Source: Halobacteroides halobius DSM 5150 (GTDB lineage: Bacteria; Bacillota; Halanaerobiia; Halobacteroidales; Halobacteroidaceae). From it: a stretch of DNA of 64,000 bases. Below are positions 8,966 to 16,934 of the stretch, in pieces (within the stretch, counting starts at the first letter, position 1; each line of letters starts with the position of its first letter). Position numbers and translations under genes: made by a program. Where the stretch lies: NCBI RefSeq assembly GCF_000328625.1, contig NC_019978.1:1550001-1614000 (forward strand). The letters run 5' to 3'. The notes beneath the pieces are model-generated. The model had not been told where the DNA came from. It saw only the letters and a program-made list of their open reading frames with translations, and searched no databases.

Positions 8966-11306
8966 CTAAATCACAACTTATCTTTTGGCCCTGCTCTAAA
9001 CTAACTAATTTATCTTGGTGATAAAATTCTAACTCTTCTCCACTTGCTAAATTATAAGTTACCTCACCTGAAGTAACTTCAACTTCTAGTCGTCGTCCCT
9101 TAAAGTTCACATTAAACTTATAACTATCCCATTTCTCTGGTAGATAAGGATCAAAACTTAACTCTCCCTCATAGATTCTCATACCTGCAAAACCATTGAC
9201 TAATCCCAGCCAAGTTCCAGCCATAGCTGCTGTATGAACCCCATGTTGGGAATTATCATGATAATTATCTAAATCCATCCTTGCTGTCTCCATAAAGAAA
9301 TTATAGGCTTTATCATGATAGCCAATCTCTGCAGCCATAATACCATAAATACAACTTGATAGAGAAGAATCATGAGTTGTTAGTGGTTCATAATAATCAA
9401 AATCTCGTTTCTTTTGTTCTAAATCAAACTTATCCCCTAATAAGAAAGATACTAATACAGTATCAGCTTGCTTTAAAACTTGATGTCTATAAATTACTAA
9501 AGGATGATAATTTAATAATAGAGGATAATTCTCTTGAGGGGTATTTTTAAAATCCCAGACAGCTTTATCTAAAAAACTATCATCTTGAGCATGTATTTTT
9601 CTTTCTTCATCATAAGGAATATACATCTTATCTGCTGCTTCTTTCCAATTTGTAACTTCATCTTCCTTTAGTTCTATCTGCTTTTTTAATTCTCTATAAA
9701 CATCTGGGTGTTTTTCTTTTATCCAAGTTGCTATCTGATAAGCATACTCTAAGTTCATTTGAGCCATATAATTAGTATAGCAGTTATTATTAACAATGGC
9801 TGTATATTCATCAGGTCCTGTTACATCATTAATACAAAACTGATTATCTTTACCTGGAATATAATCTCCTAAATCAGCCCATACCCTAGCCGTCTCAAAT
9901 AACATTTCTGCTCCATAATTTAACATAAATTCTGTATCATCAGTTGCTTCCATGTATCTCTTCAAAGAGTAAATAACATCTGCATTAATATGGTATTGGG
10001 CTGTTCCAGCTGGATAATAAGCAGAACATTCTTCACCAGCAATTGTTCGCCATGGGAAAAGAGCTCCTTTGTCATGAGACATTGTTCTTGCTCTCTGGCG
10101 AGCATCATCTAAGATATTGTATCTATATTCTAATAACTTTTTACTAATCTCTGGTTTAGTATATAAAAAGAAAGGAAAACTATAGATTTCTGTATCCCAG
10201 AAATAATGTCCTTCATATCCTTCACCAGTCACACCTTTAGCAGCTATATTAGTCTTCCCGTCTTTACCTACAGATTGAAGTAGATGATATTCATTAAATC
10301 TAATTCCTTGTTGTAAAGCTTTATCTCCTTCAATTTCAACCTGTGCCTGCTGCCAAAACTCTGCTAAGTATTCTTTTTGGGTCGTTAACAATTTATTAAA
10401 TCCTTCTTCTTTAGCAGTCTTTAATGTATCTTTAGCATTAGGAAGTAATCTATCAGCTGAATAATCTCTGGACGTATAATATGTAATGTACTTCGTTAAA
10501 TTAATTGTTTCTTCTTCTCTAGCTTCTACTATGTAGTTGGCCCTTACCATTTGTTCTGGTTGATCAGTTTGTAATCTGAAATCACTTTCAGTTTCTAATT
10601 GATTCTCCATTCCACAGACTAATTCAAATTCAGTATTATTAGTTTTTTGAGTTAAAGCTGCAAAATTTCCCTTTTGTTCTTTATCTACTAAATTTAAAAC
10701 TTGACCTTGAAAATCAGATCCTACCCGAGGATCATCTTCATTTACTTGATTGGTAACTGCCCCATCTAAAGCAGATACTAAAGTAACCTCTCCCGAAAAG
10801 TTAAGTGGTCTTACTTCATAACTAATGGCTGCTAAATGTTTATTGGTCAAACAAACTATTCTCTTTATCTTAATTGCTACCTTTTTACCTGCTGGGGATT
10901 GCCAAGTTAATTCTCTAGTTAACACACCCTCTTTCATATCTAAAGTTCGTTCATAATTTAATAATTCCCCTGCAAACATACTAAATTCTTCATCTCCAAG
11001 ATATAACTTTATAATCTTACTATCCGTTACATTTAACATAGTTTGACTATTTTGGGCATAGCCATAAGCTTCTTCACCGTAAATAATTGGTTCTGATTCA
11101 TAAAAACCATTGAGATAAGTTCCTTGTAAAGATGTATTCTTGGGCCCAGCATAACCTTCTTCAAAGTTACCTCTCATACCTATGTATCCATTACCTAAAG
11201 CAAAAATAGTTTCATCACGATAATTTGTTTCTATATCAAAACTCTCTTCTCTAATCTTCCATTCATCGTAAGGATAAATTGCTTCTTTAAATTTTTCTTT
11301 TCCCAT
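8955..11306 (-). CDS. GH65 disaccharide phosphorylase (trehalose/kojibiose type)
   Basis: Full-length GH65 enzyme, 783 aa: N-terminal beta-sandwich (1-280, with GNGYIGMRG), linker helix, (alpha/alpha)6 barrel (about 330-700) and a small C-terminal beta domain. Glu500 in VTGPDEYTAIVNNN is the expected general acid, and HDSSLSSCIYG (645-655) is the phosphate-binding loop. It would phosphorolyse an imported alpha-glucoside to beta-glucose 1-phosphate for PgmB, encoded in the same operon. A binding-protein gene with a stable 3' hairpin precedes it. Trehalose, kojibiose, nigerose and glucosylglycerol phosphorylases share these motifs, so substrate is undecided. It is clearly divergent from the other GH65 gene at 1-1617. 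Confidence 0.93.
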   Translation of the reverse strand: MGKEKFKEAIYPYDEWKIREESFDIETNYRDETIFALGNGYIGMRGNFEEGYAGPKNTSLQGTYLNGFYESEPIIYGEEAYGYAQNSQTMLNVTDSKIIKLYLGDEEFSMFAGELLNYERTLDMKEGVLTRELTWQSPAGKKVAIKIKRIVCLTNKHLAAISYEVRPLNFSGEVTLVSALDGAVTNQVNEDDPRVGSDFQGQVLNLVDKEQKGNFAALTQKTNNTEFELVCGMENQLETESDFRLQTDQPEQMVRANYIVEAREEETINLTKYITYYTSRDYSADRLLPNAKDTLKTAKEEGFNKLLTTQKEYLAEFWQQAQVEIEGDKALQQGIRFNEYHLLQSVGKDGKTNIAAKGVTGEGYEGHYFWDTEIYSFPFFLYTKPEISKKLLEYRYNILDDARQRARTMSHDKGALFPWRTIAGEECSAYYPAGTAQYHINADVIYSLKRYMEATDDTEFMLNYGAEMLFETARVWADLGDYIPGKDNQFCINDVTGPDEYTAIVNNNCYTNYMAQMNLEYAYQIATWIKEKHPDVYRELKKQIELKEDEVTNWKEAADKMYIPYDEERKIHAQDDSFLDKAVWDFKNTPQENYPLLLNYHPLVIYRHQVLKQADTVLVSFLLGDKFDLEQKKRDFDYYEPLTTHDSSLSSCIYGIMAAEIGYHDKAYNFFMETARMDLDNYHDNSQHGVHTAAMAGTWLGLVNGFAGMRIYEGELSFDPYLPEKWDSYKFNVNFKGRRLEVEVTSGEVTYNLASGEELEFYHQDKLVSLEQGQKISCDLDGE

Positions 11307-11333
11307 CTATATTCCTCCTTTAACTATATGAAG

Positions 11334-11365
11334 TGATAGGTCAGGAAAAAACTCCTGACCTATCA
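11334..11365 (-). other. Stable intercistronic hairpin after binding-protein gene
   Basis: A perfect 13-bp stem (arms TGATAGGTCAGGA and TCCTGACCTATCA) with no following T-run on the minus strand, between the solute-binding protein and GH65 genes. More likely an mRNA-stabilising or processing site, which would favour the binding protein, than a terminator. Confidence 0.6.
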
Positions 11366-11400
11366 TAAACTTATAATTATCTAATTAAATCTACTATTAT

Positions 11401-12645
11401 TTATTGAGCTTCTTTTTTAGCATTTTGAATTACCTGGTGATACTTATCTAGAGTTTCTTCTACAGGTGCATCATTTAACACTATTTCTTTAAATGCACTA
11501 TTTAAGGCTCTACTTACAGTTGCCCAATAAGGAACATTAGGTCTAGGTTCAGCATACTTCATTGCTTCTTTTACAGCTTCAAAGTATGGTTTCTGCCATT
11601 TTGGAACTTCCCCATAAGCATCTGTTCTAGAAGATGGCCAGGCTAACTTAGTTACTAGTTGTTTTTGTACCTTTTTAGACATTAAATATTTAATGAACTT
11701 AACAGCTAATTCTTCATGCGGTGCACCTTTTGGAATAGCTAATACAGAACCTCCTAGTACATGAGATTCTTTGACAGGTCCGCTCCAACCGTGATATGCT
11801 TTAATCTCATCTTTATTATACTTTTTAACAATAATATTAACTCCGAACGGCCAATTACGTCCTAAATAAACTGATTCAGTAGCCAAAAACTTATTTGTTG
11901 TATCCCATGTTGCTCGCTTAAAGTCTGGTGATAAGTAAGGTTTTAGTTTCTTTAAGAATTTAAATGCTTTAATACTACCTTCATCATTTAACACCAATGG
12001 ATTTCCACCTGCTGAACGAATATAATCAAATAAGTGAACAGTTGTATCAGAAGCTAAACCACCTTTAATTCCTATTACACGTCCAATACCCTCTTTTTTC
12101 TTAAAAGTTTTAGCAACCTTAAGTAGCTCATCCCAATTCTCTGGCGGTTTAAGTCCATACTTTTCGAACTTTTTTTGATTATAAAAAGCAATCTCTACAT
12201 TAGGACGATAAGGCATAAAGTATAACTTACCATTAAACTCTCCAACCTTTATTAAAGCATCAATAACCTCTTTAGGAATTATATCTCTATATTCTGATAA
12301 ATCTTCAACTAATCCTCTATCAACTAATGGCGCTAACTGCATATTATCTTGAGCAACTACATCAATAGTCATATTTCCAGCTGCTTTTAAAGATTGTAGC
12401 TTCTTAATTACATTTCCAGATCCAATTTGAAAAGGAGTTACTTCAACATTATATTTCTTTTCAAATGGGGGTAATATTTCCTGTTTAATAACTTTCCACT
12501 CTGATTCTCCTAATGACATAACAACTTTTAATTCTTTCTTTCCATCTTTAGCTCCTTGGTCTCCTCCTGCACATCCAACTACAAGACCACTTAATAAGAT
12601 TGTTACAACTAGTAATGTAAATATTTTTTTAGATTTACTTATCAT
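11401..12645 (-). CDS. ABC sugar transporter, lipoprotein solute-binding protein
   Basis: Family 1 solute-binding protein, 414 aa. The signal ends in a lipobox (LVVGC, Cys near residue 25), so the mature protein is lipid-anchored. The ATG at 12645 has GGAGG seven bases upstream; the GTG at 12651 lies too close to that site. The chain has the two-domain maltose-binding pattern. It follows two permease genes and precedes GH65, so its ligand is inferred to be the disaccharide cleaved by that enzyme. Confidence 0.91.
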   Translation of the reverse strand: MISKSKKIFTLLVVTILLSGLVVGCAGGDQGAKDGKKELKVVMSLGESEWKVIKQEILPPFEKKYNVEVTPFQIGSGNVIKKLQSLKAAGNMTIDVVAQDNMQLAPLVDRGLVEDLSEYRDIIPKEVIDALIKVGEFNGKLYFMPYRPNVEIAFYNQKKFEKYGLKPPENWDELLKVAKTFKKKEGIGRVIGIKGGLASDTTVHLFDYIRSAGGNPLVLNDEGSIKAFKFLKKLKPYLSPDFKRATWDTTNKFLATESVYLGRNWPFGVNIIVKKYNKDEIKAYHGWSGPVKESHVLGGSVLAIPKGAPHEELAVKFIKYLMSKKVQKQLVTKLAWPSSRTDAYGEVPKWQKPYFEAVKEAMKYAEPRPNVPYWATVSRALNSAFKEIVLNDAPVEETLDKYHQVIQNAKKEAQ

Positions 12646-12699
12646 TTGCACTCCTCCTTTTATTTTATAAATGGATAATTAAATTATTGAAGAAATTTA

Positions 12700-13533
12700 T
12701 TATCCTTTAATAGCACCAGATAAATAACCTGACTTCATATATTTTTGTAAGAAGAAAGTAATAATTGCTACTGGAATAGTTAAAATAGTTGCATAAGCTG
12801 CTGTAGCAAATACTCCTCCTCGATTCACATAATAGAAAACCTGTAGTGGTAGTGTTTTATCAGCTAAAGTCATATATAAAGCATAAGTGAATTCATTCCA
12901 AGACTGTAACCAAGCAAACATTGTACCTACTGCAATACCTGGTAGAGCAATAGGAAAGACTACTTTTAGTAAAATTTGCATTTTACTAGCTCCATCAACC
13001 GAAGCTGCCTTTTCTAAATCCTGAGGAATTGTCTCAAAAGTTCCTACTAAAATCCAAGCTAAAAAAGGCAGTACTTTAATTAAGTGGGCCAAGATCAAAC
13101 CTAAATTAGTATCTAACAGACCTAATTTAATGAATTCAACTGAAACTGGTAAAGCTATACCTACTGCAGGAAACATTCTTGTAAAGAATAACGAAATGAT
13201 AGTAATATATTTAATCTTTCTATCCATCCTAGAAATCACATAAGCTCCAGGAGCAGCAATTATCATAGAGATTATAGCTGTACCTGTTGCTACTATAAAA
13301 CTCTTAGATAATGGAGCCCAGAGTCGGCCTGATTGAATTACCCCTTTCCAATGCTCTAACGTGAAATTTTGAATCCCAAATGTTGGATGCTGAGTTAAAA
13401 CTTCCTGAGGACTACTTACTGAAACCTTAAACATTAAATAAACAGGAAGTATCATAAATAATGTTCCTAATATAAGTGCTGGTATATAAAAAATATCAGC
13501 TAACTTTCCAGATAAATCTTCTGTATTATTCAT
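12700..13533 (-). CDS. ABC sugar transporter permease, MalG type
   Basis: 277-aa inner-membrane permease with about six hydrophobic segments, the EAA loop (LEKAASVDGASKMQILLKVVFP) and the typical C-terminal SGYLSGAIKG. Its ATG overlaps the stop of the MalF-type gene by one base (TAATG), indicating translational coupling and equal subunit output. Confidence 0.92.
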   Translation of the reverse strand: MNNTEDLSGKLADIFYIPALILGTLFMILPVYLMFKVSVSSPQEVLTQHPTFGIQNFTLEHWKGVIQSGRLWAPLSKSFIVATGTAIISMIIAAPGAYVISRMDRKIKYITIISLFFTRMFPAVGIALPVSVEFIKLGLLDTNLGLILAHLIKVLPFLAWILVGTFETIPQDLEKAASVDGASKMQILLKVVFPIALPGIAVGTMFAWLQSWNEFTYALYMTLADKTLPLQVFYYVNRGGVFATAAYATILTIPVAIITFFLQKYMKSGYLSGAIKG

Positions 13534-14402
13534 TATCCAAGTCCTCCTTCATCAGAAGCTACTTTCAAATAAGCAACCACAAATAATAAAATAATAACCA
13601 ATAAGATAGTTGAAGCTGCTCCCGAAGCATTTATATTATTATATAAATTATACTCTTGATAAGCGTAAGTAGCTAATACTGGAGTTGTTTGACCTGCTAA
13701 TACTAAAGGTAACTCAAAAATTCTAAAAGCATCAATTGCTCTTAAGATTAAAGCCATTGTGATTGAAGGCTTAAGTAATGGTAATGTAACATATCTAAAT
13801 GTTTGCCAAGTACTAGCTCCATCAATGTTAGCCGCTTCATAAACTTGTTTAGGAATTGATTGTAATCCAGCTAATAGTAATAATGTAATTAAAGGTGTTA
13901 CTTTCCACGTATCTGCCAAAGCAACAACAAAGATGGTTCTAAGTCCACCACCAGTCCAAGTAATAGGCAAATCTATTAACCCAATCCTATACAAAAGTTC
14001 ATTTAAATAACCAGTAGTACCAAATATATAAGTCATAACTACACCAGAAACAATTGTTGGTACTCCCATAGGAATTAAAAAGATCGATCTAAAAAAACCC
14101 TTTCCTCTAAAAGCTCTATTTAAGATTAAAGCTAAAACTAAACCTAAACTCATCTCAATTGTTAAACCTACAGCCGTTATCCCAATAGTATTTAAAAAAG
14201 CTTCAATAAAATCAGCCTTATTAAATAAGTACCTATAATGCTCTAAAGTAAATTGACCAGTCTGAGGATCTTGGAATCCTAACATGATTGACCTTAAAAC
14301 AGGCGTTAGTGTAAACCCAAGAATATAAGCAACCAATGGTAAAATCATAATTATCTCTAGTTTATAATTTTTTAGTCCTTTTTTAATTGCTGTTAAATTC
14401 AA
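13533..14402 (-). CDS. ABC sugar transporter permease, MalF type
   Basis: First gene of the seven-gene disaccharide operon, 289 aa, about six membrane segments and EAA motif (VYEAANIDGASTWQTFRYVTLP). The start is a TTG at 14402 with GGAGG seven bases upstream; no ATG fits. The leader (14403-14740) carries promoter, terminator-like hairpin and operator. No ATP-binding subunit is encoded nearby. Confidence 0.91.
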   Translation of the reverse strand: MNLTAIKKGLKNYKLEIIMILPLVAYILGFTLTPVLRSIMLGFQDPQTGQFTLEHYRYLFNKADFIEAFLNTIGITAVGLTIEMSLGLVLALILNRAFRGKGFFRSIFLIPMGVPTIVSGVVMTYIFGTTGYLNELLYRIGLIDLPITWTGGGLRTIFVVALADTWKVTPLITLLLLAGLQSIPKQVYEAANIDGASTWQTFRYVTLPLLKPSITMALILRAIDAFRIFELPLVLAGQTTPVLATYAYQEYNLYNNINASGAASTILLVIILLFVVAYLKVASDEGGLG

Positions 14403-14495
14403 TTCTAGGCCTCCTTGTTTTCTAAATTCATAATTAGTATAAGTTATTTTCTATCAAATATACTAAATGTAGATGACTTCTTAAACTATACATTC

Positions 14496-14507
14496 GTAAC
14501 CGGTTAC
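14496..14507. promoter_or_regulatory. Perfect palindromic operator GTAACCGGTTAC
   Basis: Best copy of the four ACCGGTTAC sites, a 12-bp perfect dyad about 95 bases before the permease start and about 200 bases downstream of the predicted transcription start. LacI/GalR-family binding is inferred from its CG-centred dyad. Confidence 0.75.
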
Positions 14508-14533
14508 AAATATATGTTATTTAAAAACAAAAA

Positions 14534-14602
14534 AACTTCCTGAACTTGATACAGTTAGGACTAGGCATAAAAATTCCTATTCTGTATTAAGTAAAGGAAG
14601 TT
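14534..14602 (-). terminator. Leader terminator/attenuator hairpin
   Basis: Nested pairing: AACTTCCT with AGGAAGTT, ACTTGATACAG with CTGTATTAAGT, and TAGGA with TCCTA. On the minus strand the stem runs into a T-rich tract (14535-14523). An upstream AAGGAA (14632-14627) could pair with the TTCCTT of the first arm as an antiterminator. It lies between promoter and operator. Confidence 0.7.
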
Positions 14603-14711
14603 CTTATAGGCTTATAATTATTATAATTCCTTGCTTATATGCTTTTATTATATTATTAAATAGTTATTTACTTATTGTTAAACCTGTATATACAACTTAT
14701 TTACTAAATTA

Positions 14712-14740
14712 ATTATAGACCATATTGCATTACTTGTCAA
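14712..14740 (-). promoter_or_regulatory. Consensus sigma-A promoter for disaccharide operon
   Basis: Minus-strand TTGACA (14740-14735), 17-base spacer, TATAAT (14717-14712): perfect consensus, start predicted near 14705. It begins nine bases after the stop codon of the SRPBCC gene. Confidence 0.8.
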
Positions 14741-14749
14741 GGAATTATA

Positions 14750-15202
14750 CTAATAAATTTTTCTCTTTTCTGTTTCTACCTTCTGCTTGATTGCTTCTAG
14801 CATATTCTTACTATTACTCCTTACTTTTTTCTTTAGGATAGGATTTAATAACGGGGCCAACATCGCTACCCCAAACTCAAACTCTACACTTAAAGTAATC
14901 TTTACTCCTTGTACAACTTCCTTTAGATCCCATTTTCCCTCAAACTTTTTTAAATCTCCCTCCAATTGCTGATAAAGTATTTCATATCCATCATCATTAA
15001 ATAAATCTTTTTCTTTCCAACTAATACTACGCCCATCTATCTTTGTCTCCCAACTAGTAATAGTAGATTTTTTATCTCTCTTTAAGACTTTAACACTAAT
15101 GACATTTTCCATAAATTGAGGATAAGATTCCATATCTTTAGCTAACTGATAAGCTTTATCTATACTCCCGTTTAGGATTATACTTTCTACTACTTGTGGC
15201 AT
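14750..15202 (-). CDS. SRPBCC/COQ10-like (polyketide cyclase family) protein
   Basis: 150 aa with the pattern of the START/SRPBCC ligand-binding fold: an N-terminal strand (VESIILNGSIDKAYQLAKDMESYPQF in outline), a central beta-sheet and a long C-terminal helix (LLNPILKKKVRSNSKNMLEAI). Family members bind lipids or other hydrophobic ligands in a deep cavity. No signal peptide. Function here is unknown. It stands alone between the IscB element and the importer operon, and its stop lies just before that operon's promoter. Confidence 0.75.
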   Translation of the reverse strand: MPQVVESIILNGSIDKAYQLAKDMESYPQFMENVISVKVLKRDKKSTITSWETKIDGRSISWKEKDLFNDDGYEILYQQLEGDLKKFEGKWDLKEVVQGVKITLSVEFEFGVAMLAPLLNPILKKKVRSNSKNMLEAIKQKVETEKRKIY

Positions 15203-15216
15203 TTACAATCCTGCTT

Positions 15217-15250
15217 ATAAAAACCTATTTAAAACTACTTATAGGTTTAT
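15217..15250 (-). terminator. Weak hairpin downstream of iscB
   Basis: ATAAAAACCTAT and ATAGGTTTAT can pair with a two-base bulge; a TTTTT lies within the 3' arm on the minus strand. It may end the iscB transcript. Confidence 0.35.
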
Positions 15251-15283
15251 AAACAGATACACCCCCCTTTTTAAAAATACTTA

Positions 15284-16543
15284 TTAAACAATCATTAGAC
15301 CTTTAGGTCTATTTAATAGAGTTAAATTTCTAAATCCATAACCTCGAAAAATCTTACCTTTTAAAGTTGAGAAATTACAGACTTTAGAATTATATTTATT
15401 ATTCTTAATTCTTAATGAAGTAATATAGCCTGTATAAGTTTCACCATTTCTCTTAGTATATTTAACTAAATCTCGCTGTCTAAAACATTTTAATTCTTTA
15501 ATTTTAGCCTTAGACTTCTTTCTAAGAGGTTTAATATAATACTCTTTAATATCATCAATATTATCAACAGGTAATAGTCCAGTAGTACAAATAGCATCAT
15601 TACTATGGCTTTTTTCTATCTCATAGTCAATCCGCTTATTAGCAGTATTACCACCTGATGTAATTTCTAGTTGAGCTATTTTAGATAATTTATCTCTTAA
15701 CCAAGTCTTACCTTGCATAACATGACTTGCTGATTTTAAGTCAGATAATTCTTTGCTATTAATAATATCTAAAAATTGGTCTTTATACTGATACTCTCTA
15801 CCATCAACTTTATCTTTATGACAAGCTTTACATAAGGTAATTAGATTATATATACTATCTGCTCCACCATCTCGTCTAGGCATGATGTGGTGGGCGTGTA
15901 GCATAGTTTCAGTAGCACCACATAATTGACAAGTACAATCATCACGATATAGCGTAGCTTTTCTTAAATTCTCGTCAAGTCGATTAGACTCTTGATACTC
16001 CCAATTATAAAGTTCTCTACCTTCTGTTAATTTACGAATATCAATTGATACATCTTCTAAGACTATCTTATCTATTCTAATGTACTTCTTTAATTTATTT
16101 ACTACTCTTAAAATAGCTTGTTTCTTTTGGAGTATGCTAGGTGGTATTCGACCTTTTCTCTTGCTAGAGGAACGATTATCAAATCTAGCAGGTCTATATC
16201 TCTTATGAGAACGTCTATACCTACGATAACCTCTACGTTCTTCCATCTTTTTAGATGCATCTTGACGTTGCTCCATTACTGCTTTAAATAGAACTTTATT
16301 TTTAGTTTGACACTTCTGTACTAAAGCAAACCCTACCTTTTTAGCACCATCATCAATTCCTAAAATTAGCTTATCACTATTAACTTGGTCTTTAGGTACT
16401 TCTCTTTTTAGCTTAATAATAAGTGGATATTCTTCTACTAAACTAGCTTTACCCTTTCTAATTAAATACCATGCTTTTTTACTTTTAGTAGGATCAAGTA
16501 GCTTTCCCTTACTATCTAATACAAAAGCATATTTGTTTGGCAT
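15284..16543 (-). CDS. iscB: IscB RNA-guided endonuclease (RuvC + HNH)
   Basis: IscB is a compact RNA-guided DNA nuclease, the family ancestral to Cas9. The 419-aa chain has an N-terminal PLMP-type domain (YAFVLDSKGKLLDP), RuvC-I Asp64 in LGIDDGAKK, an Arg-rich bridge helix with RRGYRRYRRSHKRYR, RuvC-II Glu163 in VLEDVSI, an HNH domain with CQLC and HAHHIMPRR (His218/His219) and CKAC, and RuvC-III SHSNDA with Asp316. All catalytic residues are present. The ATG at 16543 has GGAGG upstream; a longer TTG reading would translate part of the omega RNA. The omega RNA is encoded immediately upstream. No transposase TnpA is nearby. Confidence 0.93.
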   Translation of the reverse strand: MPNKYAFVLDSKGKLLDPTKSKKAWYLIRKGKASLVEEYPLIIKLKREVPKDQVNSDKLILGIDDGAKKVGFALVQKCQTKNKVLFKAVMEQRQDASKKMEERRGYRRYRRSHKRYRPARFDNRSSSKRKGRIPPSILQKKQAILRVVNKLKKYIRIDKIVLEDVSIDIRKLTEGRELYNWEYQESNRLDENLRKATLYRDDCTCQLCGATETMLHAHHIMPRRDGGADSIYNLITLCKACHKDKVDGREYQYKDQFLDIINSKELSDLKSASHVMQGKTWLRDKLSKIAQLEITSGGNTANKRIDYEIEKSHSNDAICTTGLLPVDNIDDIKEYYIKPLRKKSKAKIKELKCFRQRDLVKYTKRNGETYTGYITSLRIKNNKYNSKVCNFSTLKGKIFRGYGFRNLTLLNRPKGLMIV

Positions 16544-16934
16544 CTCTGCCACCTCCATAATGGGAACTTCCCTTCCTGGCAATGTCAAATGGGGCTTAAA
16601 GTGTCTTTGGTGTTAGGCTACCATATTCCATAAGAACTTAGGTAAGCGTTCTTCCTTGACACCACAGAGCAGTTTACAGAGCAAGGCTCTGCCTGCGACC
16701 TAAGACTGATAGGATACATCCGAGGGTGTGATAATAAGCCTTGTCGAGTTAAAAGACTCTTTGACCAAATAACATAGGAAACGCCTTTTGTTACGAAGTG
16801 TCCGCAAGACACGAAGGCATTGTGCTAAGGATATTTCTATCCTCTACACTCCCTTAACCTTGAAAGCAACGAAACAGTTTTACCTAACTTTAAATAGCAT
16901 TAATTAGGATTTTATAAGCTGTTTCATAGCTCCT
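15296..16934 (-). mobile_element. IscB/HEARO element (IS200/IS605-related, no transposase)
   Basis: Proposed limits: AGGAGCT at the 5' side (16934-16928), directly after the aminotransferase stop codon, and at the 3' side a palindrome TAGACCTTTAGGTCTA (15296-15311) followed on the minus strand by ATGA (15295-15292). The last three iscB codons then lie in flanking DNA. HEARO elements are known to lie next to ATGA/GTGA (from memory). Non-autonomous: a TnpA in trans would be needed to move it. Confidence 0.6.
16562..16934 (-). ncRNA. Omega RNA (HEARO) of iscB
   Basis: About 370 nt directly upstream of iscB, strongly structured and conserved in blocks with a second copy at 53459-53888. Shared blocks include CAGCTTATAAA, GGGAGTGTAGAG, TGCGGACACTTCGTAACA, CGCAGGCAGAGC and AAGCCCCATTTGACATTGCC. 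A GGGAACTTCCC palindrome closes the 3' end. The guide should be the DNA just upstream of the scaffold, that is the last codons of the aminotransferase gene. Short ORFs read through here are not genes. Confidence 0.85.

Larger units (their letters stand above)
14403..14749 (-). promoter_or_regulatory. Gene-free leader region of disaccharide operon
   Basis: No coding sequence seen. It holds, in transcription order, a consensus promoter (14740-14712), a long terminator-like hairpin (14602-14534) with T-run, and a perfect palindromic operator (14507-14496). The predicted leader is about 300 nt. Confidence 0.6.

Noticed and set aside
14534-14602. BglG-type antiterminator (RAT) site in the leader hairpin
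   Set aside because: Does not contain the RAT consensus, and the operon has an ABC importer, not a PTS.
16618-16812. 64-codon open frame upstream of iscB
   Set aside because: Lies in the omega RNA; no ribosome-binding site, and the other RNA copy does not keep the frame.
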